Below the pieces are notes generated by a model. The model was not told where the DNA came from. It ran no database searches and saw only the letters and a program-made list of their open reading frames with translations. Shown here one piece after another: positions 49,144 through 58,490 of a stretch of DNA of 64,000 nucleotides. The position numbers and the translations under genes are program-made. The DNA lies in NCBI GenBank assembly GCA_963675425.1, contig OY776214.1, positions 310,001-374,000 of the forward strand, in the 5' to 3' direction. This DNA is from Sporobacter sp963675425 (GTDB lineage Bacteria > Bacillota > Clostridia > Oscillospirales > Oscillospiraceae). Numbering within the stretch: the stretch's first letter is position 1; each line of letters opens with the position of its first letter.

Positions 49144-50364
49144 TCAGCTCGTTTCCATACCGGCAGACAGTGATTCAAAACTCGTATCCTTAAGCCACTG
49201 CTGATAGTTGCCCTTTGTAATCATAGTGCCCGGCAAATCAATACACGGATAACTGTCACCCGGGCGGACCCATTCAGGCCAGATCGTTTCGGGCGTGGCG
49301 CGTCCTTCAAGCATCGTAACGACACACGCCGCCATATCTCCGGAAAGCTGTGCTGTTGAAATAGCGCAGCCGGCGACGTAAACGCTGCCTTCATAGCCCG
49401 TGTTCATTTCGGCAATAAACGCGTCGGCCTGATCGCTGGCAACAAGAACCACGTCTTCCTTCCCAAGGCTTTCAACGGCGCGCGTGGCACCGACGGCCCA
49501 GTCGTCCACAAGCCCAACGACAAACCATTTTTCAATTTCATTGTGCGCGGTAATGGTCGCCGCCGTCAGTTCGTTCGCGGCAATATTGGAAAAGCCGTTC
49601 GGATGAGACAGCAGATCACAGATGTAGATGTTGTCGGCCGCCTCAGGGTACTCCTTCAGGAACGTATCCTGAACCCCCGGCAGACGCGCATGGATGCCGT
49701 CAACAGCGGAGAAATCGATAATGATCAGGCCCAGTGTTGCCGGGTCGATCGGATCGGACCAATAATTGGAATAATTGTCTGCCAGCCACTGCATGGTCAT
49801 TGCGCCGTTGCCGTACTCGTCCTGATTGACGCTGGGTGCTATGATATGCATATCATCATCCGTAAACGCTGTCGGCCCGCCGACATACGCCACGCCGAGT
49901 TCCTCGCAAACCTCATGCACACGAGGCATCAGCGAGATGTCCATGCCACAGATAAAGCCGTCAACGCCTTGTCCGGCCTGTGTGTACATCTCATTAAGGT
50001 AAGCGTCATAATCCTGATTGGCATTAAAAATGTTGATGGTATAATTGAGGACCGTTCCCCAATCTTCAAGGTTGTCGTTGATCATCTGGACATAGGTTGT
50101 AGCGGTGTTGAGTGAAAGGGATACCAGCTTGTAGGGGTCTCTGTTGAAGTGATCAACATTATCGGTTACATAGCCGGTTGTGCCTGTATCGCCGGGTGAT
50201 GTTTCTTCGTCTGATACGGACGATTCAGACGGTTCAATGCTGGGTGATGCGGAGGATGGGGCTGTCGACTCGTTTGCGTATGGGGCCTCGGTTGTGTTTT
50301 TACTGCAAGCGAATAGGGTCAGTGCAAGGATTAGCGCCAAAACTGCTGCTGCTAGTCTTTTCAT
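49144..50364 (-). CDS. Sugar-type solute-binding lipoprotein without linked permease
   Basis: 406 residues. Signal peptide with lipobox L-F-A-C near residue 20, a Ser/Glu-rich linker to about 60, then a type-I periplasmic-binding fold (Peripla_BP_4) starting at G-Y-V-T-D-N-V-D-H-F-N-R-D-P. Strongly paralogous to the protein at 51615, with shared W-L-A-D-N-Y-S-N-Y-W, V-V-G-L-V-D-D-W and G-R-A-T-x-E-T-I-W-P-E-W. No permease or ATPase gene is adjacent, so it may feed a transporter elsewhere, possibly the one at 12185, or act as a ligand sensor. ATG with GGAGG eight bases upstream. Confidence 0.85.
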   Translation of the reverse strand: MKRLAAAVLALILALTLFACSKNTTEAPYANESTAPSSASPSIEPSESSVSDEETSPGDTGTTGYVTDNVDHFNRDPYKLVSLSLNTATTYVQMINDNLEDWGTVLNYTINIFNANQDYDAYLNEMYTQAGQGVDGFICGMDISLMPRVHEVCEELGVAYVGGPTAFTDDDMHIIAPSVNQDEYGNGAMTMQWLADNYSNYWSDPIDPATLGLIIIDFSAVDGIHARLPGVQDTFLKEYPEAADNIYICDLLSHPNGFSNIAANELTAATITAHNEIEKWFVVGLVDDWAVGATRAVESLGKEDVVLVASDQADAFIAEMNTGYEGSVYVAGCAISTAQLSGDMAACVVTMLEGRATPETIWPEWVRPGDSYPCIDLPGTMITKGNYQQWLKDTSFESLSAGMETS

Positions 50365-50546
50365 TTATATATCCTCCATATAAATATTTTCCTCCATGAT
50401 AGGGCTGGACTTATCAGGGAGTTTATCCTCGCTCTTGGTGAATTCACACAACAAAAGTATAAATACATAGCATTATCTGTGTCAATTGCCAGCATTCATT
50501 CGCCATGCTTTTTAGTCATATCAGAATGCAGACCGCCCCCTACAAA

Positions 50547-50599
50547 AAATCAATAAGCTGGGGAATTCAGAAAATCTGAATTCCCCAGCTTATTGATTT
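50547..50599. terminator. Strong terminator after the second LysR gene
   Basis: A 24-bp perfect stem (50547-50570 with 50576-50599) and five-base loop, flanked by A and T runs. It separates the LysR gene from the solute-binding gene downstream on the minus strand. Confidence 0.9.
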
Positions 50600-50627
50600 A
50601 CGGCTTGTCCAATTGAGATCGCAAAGA

Positions 50628-51530
50628 CTATTGACCCTCTGTTTTTTTGACGCATTCAAGAAATTTTTTTGTCAACGGCGAGCAGCTGTTTGTTCGCCAT
50701 GCCGCGATGACATACTGCTCATTATAAGGCCTTACAACATGATATAGTTTAATATCTGCTCCAAATCGGTCACATATATTACTGCCGCTAATCGAAAATC
50801 CTTTACCATTTTTCACAGCCAGCTCAACCGCAAAAAAATTCGGCATATAGACAATTTCTTTGGGCATAAAACCGATTTTCTTACAGGTTTCGATGGCTCT
50901 GATCTCGGCGTCTTTCATCTCGGCAATATACAGTAAGAACAACGTTTCATTTTCAAGCTGCTTAACGGGAATATCAACACCGTCAGCCAGCGGGCTATTC
51001 GCTGAAACGGCAATATAGGTGTCGAGCTTCTTTATATTCATCTCCTGTATATTCCAGTATTCTCCAAATCCAAGTCTATAGGATACGATGCAATCAATTC
51101 TGCCGCACACGAGCGCCTCGCGCAGATCTTTAAACTCAAAAAGTTCCATTTTTATCAGTGTATCCGGGCACACTTTCTCAAAGTCCCGGACTGCAGCCAT
51201 CAAAGCATTGATAACCTCGGTGGAATCCATGCAGCCAATGCGCAGTATATTTTCCTTTATATCATAAACCTTACGCATATTGATAATGGTTTCACTGAGC
51301 TTTTCATAGATCGGCTTGAGCTCCGTATACAGAAACTCACCGTTTTCGGTCAGCTCAACACCTCTGTTGTTGCGAACAAACAGCTTTGTGTTGAGATTCG
51401 TTTCCAGCCGCTGTATCCATCGGCTCACGGCAGACTGATTAATAAACAGGTCTCTTGCCGCCTCGGAAAGGTTAAGCTGTTCGGCTACCGTGAGAAAGAC
51501 CTCAATCTGCTGCAGTGTAATGTCGTTCAC
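50628..51530 (-). CDS. LysR-family transcriptional regulator, paralogue 2
   Basis: 300 residues. The helix-turn-helix region is almost the same as that of the regulator at 18981 (L-N-L-S-E-A-A-R-D-L-F-I-N-Q-S-A-V-S-R-W-I), suggesting similar operators, while the effector domain has diverged. Translation starts at GTG after AAGGTGG. It lies 85 bases after the solute-binding gene at 51615, in the same direction as the glycyl radical enzyme genes, and so probably belongs to their operon. The pairing of LysR with a sugar-type binding protein occurs in both islands of the window. Confidence 0.9.
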   Translation of the reverse strand: MNDITLQQIEVFLTVAEQLNLSEAARDLFINQSAVSRWIQRLETNLNTKLFVRNNRGVELTENGEFLYTELKPIYEKLSETIINMRKVYDIKENILRIGCMDSTEVINALMAAVRDFEKVCPDTLIKMELFEFKDLREALVCGRIDCIVSYRLGFGEYWNIQEMNIKKLDTYIAVSANSPLADGVDIPVKQLENETLFLLYIAEMKDAEIRAIETCKKIGFMPKEIVYMPNFFAVELAVKNGKGFSISGSNICDRFGADIKLYHVVRPYNEQYVIAAWRTNSCSPLTKKFLECVKKTEGQ

Positions 51531-51614
51531 TTGACCACCTTCTTTGTGTTAGCCTCAGACCCTAAAGACAGACTGAGAGGCCTGAGTAGGCCTCTCATAT
51601 GCTGATTATGGCAC

Positions 51615-52823
51615 TTAACCCTGTTTCATGCCGGCCGTCATGGCCTCGAAGGTCGAATCCTGCTGCCACTGCTGATACGTGTCCTTTGTGATCATGGTGC
51701 CCTTAATCTTGACACAGGCATAATCACTGCCCTCAGCCTTCCATTCGGGCCAGATCGTTTCTGCCGTAGCGCGTCCTTCCAGAATCGTTACAAGGTTCAG
51801 TGCCAGATACGACGCAAATTCCACCGGCGAAATGGCGCACGCCGCCACATAAACGTCGCCTGTTCCGCCGCTGTTTAGCTCGCCGATAAACGCGTCGGCC
51901 TGAACGCTCACAACCAGCGCTTCCCCCTGCTTATTAAGCGACTCAATGGCGCGCGTCGCGCCGACGCTCCAGTCATCAACAAGACCAACAACAAACCACT
52001 TTGTGATTTCGGGATGCGCCGTCATGATGGTGGATGTCATCTTATTGCCGCCCTCAACCGAGAAGCCGTTTTCAAGCGTTACAAGGTCTCCTGTCCAATA
52101 GTTATCGGCGGCTTCCGGGAACAGCTCAACAAATTTATCGTGGACGCCGGGTTCACGCTCATGGATACCGAGTACGACGCTGAAGTCCAGTACGATCATA
52201 CCAAGGGTGGACGCGTCAAGGGACTCGTCCCAGTAATTTGAGTAGTTATCCGCCAGCCACTGTACGCAGGCCGATCCATTATAGTACTGATCCTGGGCCA
52301 CACTTGGCCAGATACAGTTGCCGCTGTCATCACGGAACGGTGTCGACTCCGCTACAAACGGGATGTTGAGCTCCTGGCCAACCTCCATAACGCGCTGCGT
52401 AATGGATTCGTCCGTGCCGACAATCAGGCCGTCATAGCTCTGGCTGCCGTAAACCTCCATCTGGTTGAGAATAGCGTCGTAATCCATGTTTGCTGAGTAC
52501 ATAACATAATCATAATTCAAAACGGTAGCAAATTGCTCAAGATTCGTTGAAATCGCCTGCTGCAGCGACGTGTTGGCGTTATAGCAGATATAAGCGATCT
52601 TAAACGGATCTCTGTTAAAGTGATCGACCGAATCGGTCAGATAACCAACGGTTCCGTCTTCGCTCGGAACTGCCGACGGGGTTTCACTGCCAGCCGGAGA
52701 GGCGCTCACCTCATCGGACGGGCTGGTCGATGTTGACGGTTCGCTTGTGTCACCGCTGCCGCCGCATGCGACGACGGACAGCGCCAGAACCATAACTAAT
52801 AATATTGCAATGAACTTTTTCAA
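51615..52823 (-). CDS. Sugar-type solute-binding lipoprotein, paralogue 2
   Basis: 402 residues. Lipobox S-V-V-A-C-G-G, a Ser/Pro/Glu linker, then the binding fold with G-Y-L-T-D-S-V-D-H-F-N-R-D-P and V-V-G-L-V-D-D-W-S-V-G-A-T-R. TTG start with GGAGG, as in the importer binding protein at 12185. It lies about 200 bases after the glycyl radical enzyme, so its ligand may be that enzyme's substrate or a precursor. No transporter membrane parts are nearby. Confidence 0.85.
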   Translation of the reverse strand: MKKFIAILLVMVLALSVVACGGSGDTSEPSTSTSPSDEVSASPAGSETPSAVPSEDGTVGYLTDSVDHFNRDPFKIAYICYNANTSLQQAISTNLEQFATVLNYDYVMYSANMDYDAILNQMEVYGSQSYDGLIVGTDESITQRVMEVGQELNIPFVAESTPFRDDSGNCIWPSVAQDQYYNGSACVQWLADNYSNYWDESLDASTLGMIVLDFSVVLGIHEREPGVHDKFVELFPEAADNYWTGDLVTLENGFSVEGGNKMTSTIMTAHPEITKWFVVGLVDDWSVGATRAIESLNKQGEALVVSVQADAFIGELNSGGTGDVYVAACAISPVEFASYLALNLVTILEGRATAETIWPEWKAEGSDYACVKIKGTMITKDTYQQWQQDSTFEAMTAGMKQG

Positions 52824-53026
52824 TTGATATCCTCCAGTAGAATTTTAAGGTTGCGCGGGACTGCCATTTCAGCTCCGGTATATCCTCCTTTCAGGCAATC
52901 CGGCTTTATGACAGAGAGCCAGCAAGCTTGGATACGGCAAAGCCTGTATCCAAGCTCTCTAATTTCAGCTATCTGCCAGAGACCGCGTTAAAACGCAGCC
53001 GCTTTAATCATTTTTCATTACCTTTA

Positions 53027-55474
53027 TTACAGCATTTGCTCGCTGCGATTGATAACATCTTCCTGAATTTCAGGCGAAAGCTGCACGAAATAAGCACTGA
53101 ATCCGCCGATTCTGACAATGAGGTCTTTATGCTCGGCCGGTTTGACCTTAGCGTCAATGAGCTCCGCCGTGTCGGTGATATTATATTGAATGTGGGTGCC
53201 ACCGTTTTTGAAGAATGTTGTGGTAAAGGCCAGAAGCTTACCGACGCTTTCCTCGCTCGACAGAAGCGACGCAGAAAACTTCTGGTTAAGGACGTGTGCA
53301 TAGGAATCCTCAAATCCGGCTTTAAGCACGGAACGGATGACGGCTGTCGGTCCGTTTGTATCGGCGCCGCGCATGGGAGAAGCGGAACCGTCGTCAAGCG
53401 GTTCAAGCGCTTTGCGTCCGTTAGGCAGCGCACCTACGCCCAGCCCGCCAAAATAATGCCACGCCAGACCCTCGCGTGCAATCATATAATTGCGGAAGGG
53501 TGAGTTGTCATAATTCTTGATAACATCCGCGGAATCAGCACTGACAGCTTTAGCCATCAGGTCGGCCTCGTCAATATCGTTTCCAAATTTTGGCTGTTTA
53601 AGGCACATTTGGCGAATTTCTTCACCGCGGGGACCTGCAAAGTCGCTGTTCAGCGCGTCCATCAGCTCGCTCATTGAGAGCTTTTGATCTTCATAGACGA
53701 GTTTCTTAATAGCGATGAGCGAATCAGCCACATCGATAACGGCTCGGTCTGAAATGCCGAACATCGAGAAATCCGGATGCGGGATCAATGTGTCCTGACC
53801 GTAATCCATGCAGCCTTGAAGGCCGATCGTGGATATCAGAGGCAGGCGCATGTACTTAAATTGAACATTGCGCGCAATGGCCGCCAGCCAGAAGCTTCTG
53901 TACATAATATAACGATGCTGCGCTTTAAACGCTTCATACAGATCATCGAACGTCTTAAACGATTCGACGTTGCCTGTTTCCAGCCCGACCAGTTTGCCCG
54001 TGATTGCGCGGCCGTTGTGGAGAACAAGATGCAGGATGGCTGCCAGATTATAGCCCCCGATACCTTCCGCACCGTAGTGCTCGGCACGCGACGGCAAGCA
54101 GGGATAGACGCAGCCCAGTCCGCACCATTCACAGGCCTCCTCGTACGGAATTCCGTCATCAACGTAATGCTGGACCATATTCTCGTCGTTTTCAAACAGC
54201 GGGATGCCGCCCTTTGTTTTGAGATTGGTCTCAATGGCTTTACGCATCATCCAGTCCGGCATTTGACTGTTCCACCGGACGCCGACCGTCGGCGACGACA
54301 GCTGTAAATGACCGACCATATGCAAAAACAGATAGCTAAGCTCGTTTGACGCGTCTGTTTTCTCCTGATTCAGACCGCCCAGCAAAACATTGTTGAGCCC
54401 GAAGTTGACCTGATGCGATTCCTTCTGTGTTTCGTTTGTAACAAAAATCTGCGTACCCCATCTGCCGATTAATTCGCTGAGCAGCTCAGCCGCTTTTTCG
54501 ATGGTTATTGTCTTATTGTTAATGTCGGCAATAAAGTAAGGATATAAGTACTGATCGCCTCTGCCCCAGTGAGGGTTATTGTGCATCGGATGCTCCAGTA
54601 CTTTGCACGCCCCGATAATAGCCATAGACTGCAGTGCTTCGTGGAATGTACGCGCCGGGTATTCCGGGACATGATTGCACGCTTCGGAGATTTGCATCAG
54701 TTCGGCTTTTCTTTCGGGATTGGTCTCTGCCGAAGCCATTTCAGCAGCCAGCTTAGAATATCTTTTGGCGTGATTGATGATTGCTTCACAAACAATGATG
54801 GCGGACTGCCAGAAATAGAACTTGTCGATATCCGGGTTCTGCTCCGCCTTAAAAGCATCAATATGACCCTGTGCTTCTTCGATGAAACTGCGGAGACCTT
54901 TTGACAGCAGCTTGCTCCACATGGGCACGGAGGTGACCTGTCCAAAGATGCCCGCGTCCAGCGTCGGGTCTTTAATTTTCGCATCGGTAACATCCTTGGG
55001 CCATGTGCCCAGAACGTCTGCCCAAGCCTTGTTGGCCATTTCCGGTGCGGTCTTTCCACCGAACACTCGAACGCTTTCGCGCAGGATCTTACGGCTTTCG
55101 TCGTCCAGACGTGCGTTGGCGTTCAGCGTCAGATTGACCTCGCCGTCCTTCCAAAGGTCCGGGATATAGTCGCCACAGACGTCGATTGCGGTGCATGCAC
55201 CAATCACGCTCGGTGTTGAGCGGCCCACAATGTAGTCAAAATCCAGGATAGCTATTGTGATATTATCCAGAATTTTTTTAACCAGCTTTGCCCGGCGAAG
55301 CTGGATGTCTTCGCCTTCGGTTTCACGCCAGGACGCAACCGTATACTTTTCTCTTTCCGCAAACAATTTCCACGGAGCGGCCTGCATTGCTTTTTTCCAG
55401 CGTTTTATCCGGTCGCTCAAGTCTATGCCGTCGATCTGCTGAAGTAATTCATCGTTAACTTTGATCTGACTCAT
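53027..55474 (-). CDS. Glycyl radical enzyme of the pyruvate formate-lyase superfamily, substrate unknown
   Basis: 815 residues. The glycyl radical site is R-I-G-G-F-S-A-Y-F-V, with the radical Gly 24 residues from the C-terminus. The thiyl Cys is in G-L-G-C-V-Y-P-C, near residue 455. Dehydratases, decarboxylases, CutC and IslA normally have C-V-E at this place, the Glu acting as base; here it is Tyr, so chemistry must differ from that of the common diol dehydratases. X-succinate synthases also lack the Glu, but other evidence for them (small subunits) is missing. W-R-E-T-E-G-E-D-I-Q-L-R-R-A near the start and D-F-S-M-F-G-I-S-D-R-A are family-like. Start at 55474, seven bases after AAAGGGAG. 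The activase gene precedes it by about 35 bases. Confidence 0.88.
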   Translation of the reverse strand: MSQIKVNDELLQQIDGIDLSDRIKRWKKAMQAAPWKLFAEREKYTVASWRETEGEDIQLRRAKLVKKILDNITIAILDFDYIVGRSTPSVIGACTAIDVCGDYIPDLWKDGEVNLTLNANARLDDESRKILRESVRVFGGKTAPEMANKAWADVLGTWPKDVTDAKIKDPTLDAGIFGQVTSVPMWSKLLSKGLRSFIEEAQGHIDAFKAEQNPDIDKFYFWQSAIIVCEAIINHAKRYSKLAAEMASAETNPERKAELMQISEACNHVPEYPARTFHEALQSMAIIGACKVLEHPMHNNPHWGRGDQYLYPYFIADINNKTITIEKAAELLSELIGRWGTQIFVTNETQKESHQVNFGLNNVLLGGLNQEKTDASNELSYLFLHMVGHLQLSSPTVGVRWNSQMPDWMMRKAIETNLKTKGGIPLFENDENMVQHYVDDGIPYEEACEWCGLGCVYPCLPSRAEHYGAEGIGGYNLAAILHLVLHNGRAITGKLVGLETGNVESFKTFDDLYEAFKAQHRYIMYRSFWLAAIARNVQFKYMRLPLISTIGLQGCMDYGQDTLIPHPDFSMFGISDRAVIDVADSLIAIKKLVYEDQKLSMSELMDALNSDFAGPRGEEIRQMCLKQPKFGNDIDEADLMAKAVSADSADVIKNYDNSPFRNYMIAREGLAWHYFGGLGVGALPNGRKALEPLDDGSASPMRGADTNGPTAVIRSVLKAGFEDSYAHVLNQKFSASLLSSEESVGKLLAFTTTFFKNGGTHIQYNITDTAELIDAKVKPAEHKDLIVRIGGFSAYFVQLSPEIQEDVINRSEQML

Positions 55475-55508
55475 ATTCATACTCCCTTTACTGAGTTATT
55501 ATACGGAT

Positions 55509-56411
55509 TTATTTGGATATGCTGCAGTCCACGCCGCGTTCGATGTAGGCTTCTTTGATCGCTTCGACCGCCGCCGGCGTCATCACCTTCACCTCGTGCA
55601 TTTCATTCGGCAGATTGAGCGCCTTGTATTTGCTGTCACCCATGCGGTGATAAGGCATGAGCTGGATACGCGGCGGGATTGGCAGGCTCTTAACGAAGGC
55701 GGCTGTCCGGTCGATATTATCCGGCGTGTCATTGACGCCCGGGATGAGCGGTATTCGGAACAGGATATCCGCACCGTCTTCCGCGGCAAGCCGGGCATTT
55801 TTTAGGATCAGCTCGTTGGATTGTCCTGTATATTTTTGGTGAATTTCCGGGTCCATGTGCTTTAAGTCAAACAGGAGACAATCCGTCAGCGGCAGCAGCA
55901 TCAGAAGATTTTCTGACGGCGCAAATCCGGCCGATTCTATGCACGTATGAATGCCCTCATTTTTGCAGAGCCTAAAAAGCTCTTTGACAAACGGAGCTTG
56001 CAGTAGGGGCTCGCCGCCGGAAACCGTGACACCACCGCCGCTCGTATCATAAAACATCTTATCTCGCCGGACTGCGTCATATACGTCCTCCACGCTCATT
56101 TCTTTGCCGTAAATGGTGAGCGCGTTATATTGGCACGCCTCGGCGCATAAGCCGCAAGACGTACACTTGCCGTAATCAATGCGATGCTTCTGCTCATCGG
56201 CTGTTATAGCGCCCGCCGGGCAGGCGGCGAGGCATTTGCCGCAGTGCGTGCAGAGCTTTTCAATATAACCGACCTGAATCTGCGGGGCGATACATTCGGG
56301 ATTAGCGCACCATAAACAGGCCAGACCGCATCCTTTAAAAAAGACAACGGTGCGGATTCCCGGACCATCATGGATGGAGTAACCCTGAATATTAGTAATT
56401 ACAGCTTTCAT
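55509..56411 (-). CDS. Glycyl radical enzyme activase (radical SAM, three 4Fe-4S clusters)
   Basis: 300 residues. SAM-cluster motif C-G-L-A-C-L-W-C at residues 28-35 (C-x3-C-x2-C). A ferredoxin-like insert at about 50-105 has two 4Fe-4S motifs: C-T-H-C-G-K-C-L-A-A-C-P and C-T-S-C-G-L-C-A-E-A-C. G-G-G-V-T-V-S-G-G-E-P-L-L is the SAM-contacting motif. The insert is typical of activases of non-PFL glycyl radical enzymes. It abstracts the Gly hydrogen of the enzyme encoded next. First gene of the minus-strand operon; the PucR-type regulator is divergent. Confidence 0.93.
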   Translation of the reverse strand: MKAVITNIQGYSIHDGPGIRTVVFFKGCGLACLWCANPECIAPQIQVGYIEKLCTHCGKCLAACPAGAITADEQKHRIDYGKCTSCGLCAEACQYNALTIYGKEMSVEDVYDAVRRDKMFYDTSGGGVTVSGGEPLLQAPFVKELFRLCKNEGIHTCIESAGFAPSENLLMLLPLTDCLLFDLKHMDPEIHQKYTGQSNELILKNARLAAEDGADILFRIPLIPGVNDTPDNIDRTAAFVKSLPIPPRIQLMPYHRMGDSKYKALNLPNEMHEVKVMTPAAVEAIKEAYIERGVDCSISK

Positions 56412-56568
56412 ACAGCACCTACATCATTCTTTTTTTCTATTTTAACACAATATATTAGTTATATATATACTACAAAACCGGTTAACATGGCCTTGATTTT
56501 CGCCCGGTTCAGGTGGTAACATGCTGTTATAGCTTAAACACGACCCATAATTTAAGGAGATGAGAGAA

Positions 56569-57891
56569 TTGGACAAACCCGGTAACAGCCTGCGGGAGGC
56601 TGAGCTTCGGCGCTCGCTTGATATAAACGGCCTTCTCGTAAAGCGTCTGCTTGACGGCAGTGATCTGGACGGTATGACCGCAACGCTCGCGGAGTTCATG
56701 AACTGCTGCGTCCTGATATCGGACGCCGGGACTTCGTTTTTGTCAATCGGGTTTGCCGGCGGTATAACCGTATCGTTAAAGGATGCGATACGCACCTTTC
56801 TGTCCAAAGCGGATGTCATTAACGCTAAAAATTCCGCTTATTCTATCCGCGCGGCTAGTCCTGTGCTTACATCAGACGAGCAGGACGGCTTGACTTTTAA
56901 CAGGCTGATTTGCGGTATCCGCAGTGATAACGACTTCCTTGGGTACTTGTCCGTAATCCGGGCAAATGTCCCCTTCACGGACGAGGATCAGTCTGTCATC
57001 CTGAATGCCGTTGGCTTGATGGCTGTCCGGCTGTCTCAGGATAAAAAAATAGCCGAGATTGAGCTTCGGCTGAAAGGCAATTTTATTGAGGATCTGATCT
57101 CCACGCATTATTCGGACCCCGAATCCATTATGAATCGGGCGCGGGCGCTGGCATACAACATCTCACTGCCGCACCGCGTGCTCGTGGCGGAGATCGAGAA
57201 TTTAAAACATCTATTAAGCAAACGGTCTGACGCGTCAGAATCGCCAAATCTTAAAATAGAGCTCGTTAAAAGCATTCAAAACCGATTAAATCAGGTGGCC
57301 GGTGGGATGGTCAGCCATCATAACGATGAGATTATCCTGCTCGTTCCCCTGAAGGCCGTGTCTGCGCCGGTCAGCCGCATTAAAACGCTGTCCCAGAGCA
57401 TCATTGATTTCGTCGCCGACCAGTTCGGGGCAAAGATGTATATCGGCATCGGCAACGTCTGCAGCGAGCTGTCTGATTTCTCCAAATCTTATCTCTCTGC
57501 AAAAAAATCCCTGGAAATCGGCACGTATATGATAACGGAAGGACAAGTCCGTTCCTTCGAACAATTTTCCGTCCACGCGCTTTTCATGAGCACGATTAAA
57601 CCCGCCGAGCTTTATAATTACGCACGCAATCTTCTGGGCGGGCTTTTAACATACGACGAGGAGCATCACACCGATTTTATAAAAACACTTCAGGAATTTT
57701 TGTATCTAAGAAACAATGTGGAGAAAACGGCCCGAACAATCAATATGTCGGTCAGCGGTCTAAAATACCGTCTGAAGAAAATTGAGAAGATTATCGGGCG
57801 GGATCTGCAGGATTATAAGGTCAGTTTCGACCTCCAGCTGGCGCTCATCATTTTACAGCTTTTTGGCGAGTACAGAATTAGAAAATCCTGA
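56569..57891 (+). CDS. PucR/CdaR-type transcriptional regulator
   Basis: 440 residues. The N-terminal part (to about 180) resembles a GAF-like sensory region. The middle is a GGDEF-related fold without the motif. The C-terminus carries the PucR helix-turn-helix (L-R-N-N-V-E-K-T-A-R-T-I-N-M-S-V-S-G-L-K-Y-R-L-K-K-I-E). Relatives respond to small catabolic substrates. The divergent position to the activase-glycyl radical enzyme genes suggests it controls them. The start is probably TTG at 56569, nine bases after AAGGAG; an ATG at 56560 directly abuts the ribosome site and is unlikely. Confidence 0.85.
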   Translation: MDKPGNSLREAELRRSLDINGLLVKRLLDGSDLDGMTATLAEFMNCCVLISDAGTSFLSIGFAGGITVSLKDAIRTFLSKADVINAKNSAYSIRAASPVLTSDEQDGLTFNRLICGIRSDNDFLGYLSVIRANVPFTDEDQSVILNAVGLMAVRLSQDKKIAEIELRLKGNFIEDLISTHYSDPESIMNRARALAYNISLPHRVLVAEIENLKHLLSKRSDASESPNLKIELVKSIQNRLNQVAGGMVSHHNDEIILLVPLKAVSAPVSRIKTLSQSIIDFVADQFGAKMYIGIGNVCSELSDFSKSYLSAKKSLEIGTYMITEGQVRSFEQFSVHALFMSTIKPAELYNYARNLLGGLLTYDEEHHTDFIKTLQEFLYLRNNVEKTARTINMSVSGLKYRLKKIEKIIGRDLQDYKVSFDLQLALIILQLFGEYRIRKS

Positions 57892-57920
57892 GTAATCCGC
57901 AACTGATACCGTCATAAGAA

Positions 57921-57952
57921 ACAGGGATTTGAGTTTTTCCTCAAATCCCTGT
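57921..57952. terminator. Terminator of the PucR-type regulator gene
   Basis: A 13-bp stem (57921-57933 with 57940-57952) and six-base loop. Confidence 0.8.
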
Positions 57953-58025
57953 GATTTATCATCCGTATGATTACTAAATACCGGGGCAGTTCAGAACCTG
58001 ACAGAGAGGTCTATTATGGGATGCT

Positions 58026-58262
58026 TTAAGCAATTCCCTCTTCTTTCTTTTTCATAACGGTGTCAACGACATCCTGTGCCGTTATGCCATTTTCTTTCAG
58101 GTAAGCATTCAGCTTTTTGAGTTCCGCCTGCTCCAATTCCTCCTGAAGTGATGACAGCTGTCCTTTCAGTGACTTGATAACCGATTCATGCTTGGCAATC
58201 TGAGCACTGACCGTTGCAATCTCTTCCGGAATATTGCGTTCACGTTTCACACCGCGCGGCAT
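58026..58262 (-). CDS. Small coiled-coil protein of unknown function
   Basis: 78 residues, basic start (M-P-R-G-V-K-R-E-R), then a long heptad-like helix (about 15-55: I-A-K-H-E-S-V-I-K-S-L-K-G-Q-L-S-S-L-Q-E-E-L) and a lysine-rich end. AAAGGAGG with good spacing precedes the ATG, so it is probably expressed. It looks like a DNA- or protein-binding oligomer, but no family is recognised. Confidence 0.65.
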   Translation of the reverse strand: MPRGVKRERNIPEEIATVSAQIAKHESVIKSLKGQLSSLQEELEQAELKKLNAYLKENGITAQDVVDTVMKKKEEGIA

Positions 58263-58490
58263 AAAAAAACCTCCTTTTTGTTTGAGGAAAGTATACCGCG
58301 CCGCCGTACGCCCAATTTGTCGAAATTACGAACCGGTTAAAAAAAGATTACTTAACCGTCCGCTTTGTCATATGAATCAATGCGGGACATTTGACTGGCG
58401 GCCCGTTAAGTAATGTACGAGCATGTTACACTACTTGCTCATCAAATCCGGCGCCTTAATAAATCCGGCGCTGTTTTATTGGGTCCGATG

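Noticed and set aside
53027..55474. Pyruvate formate-lyase
   Set aside because: PFL has two adjacent active-site cysteines and a different C-terminal radical loop, and its activase lacks the extra ferredoxin insert seen here.
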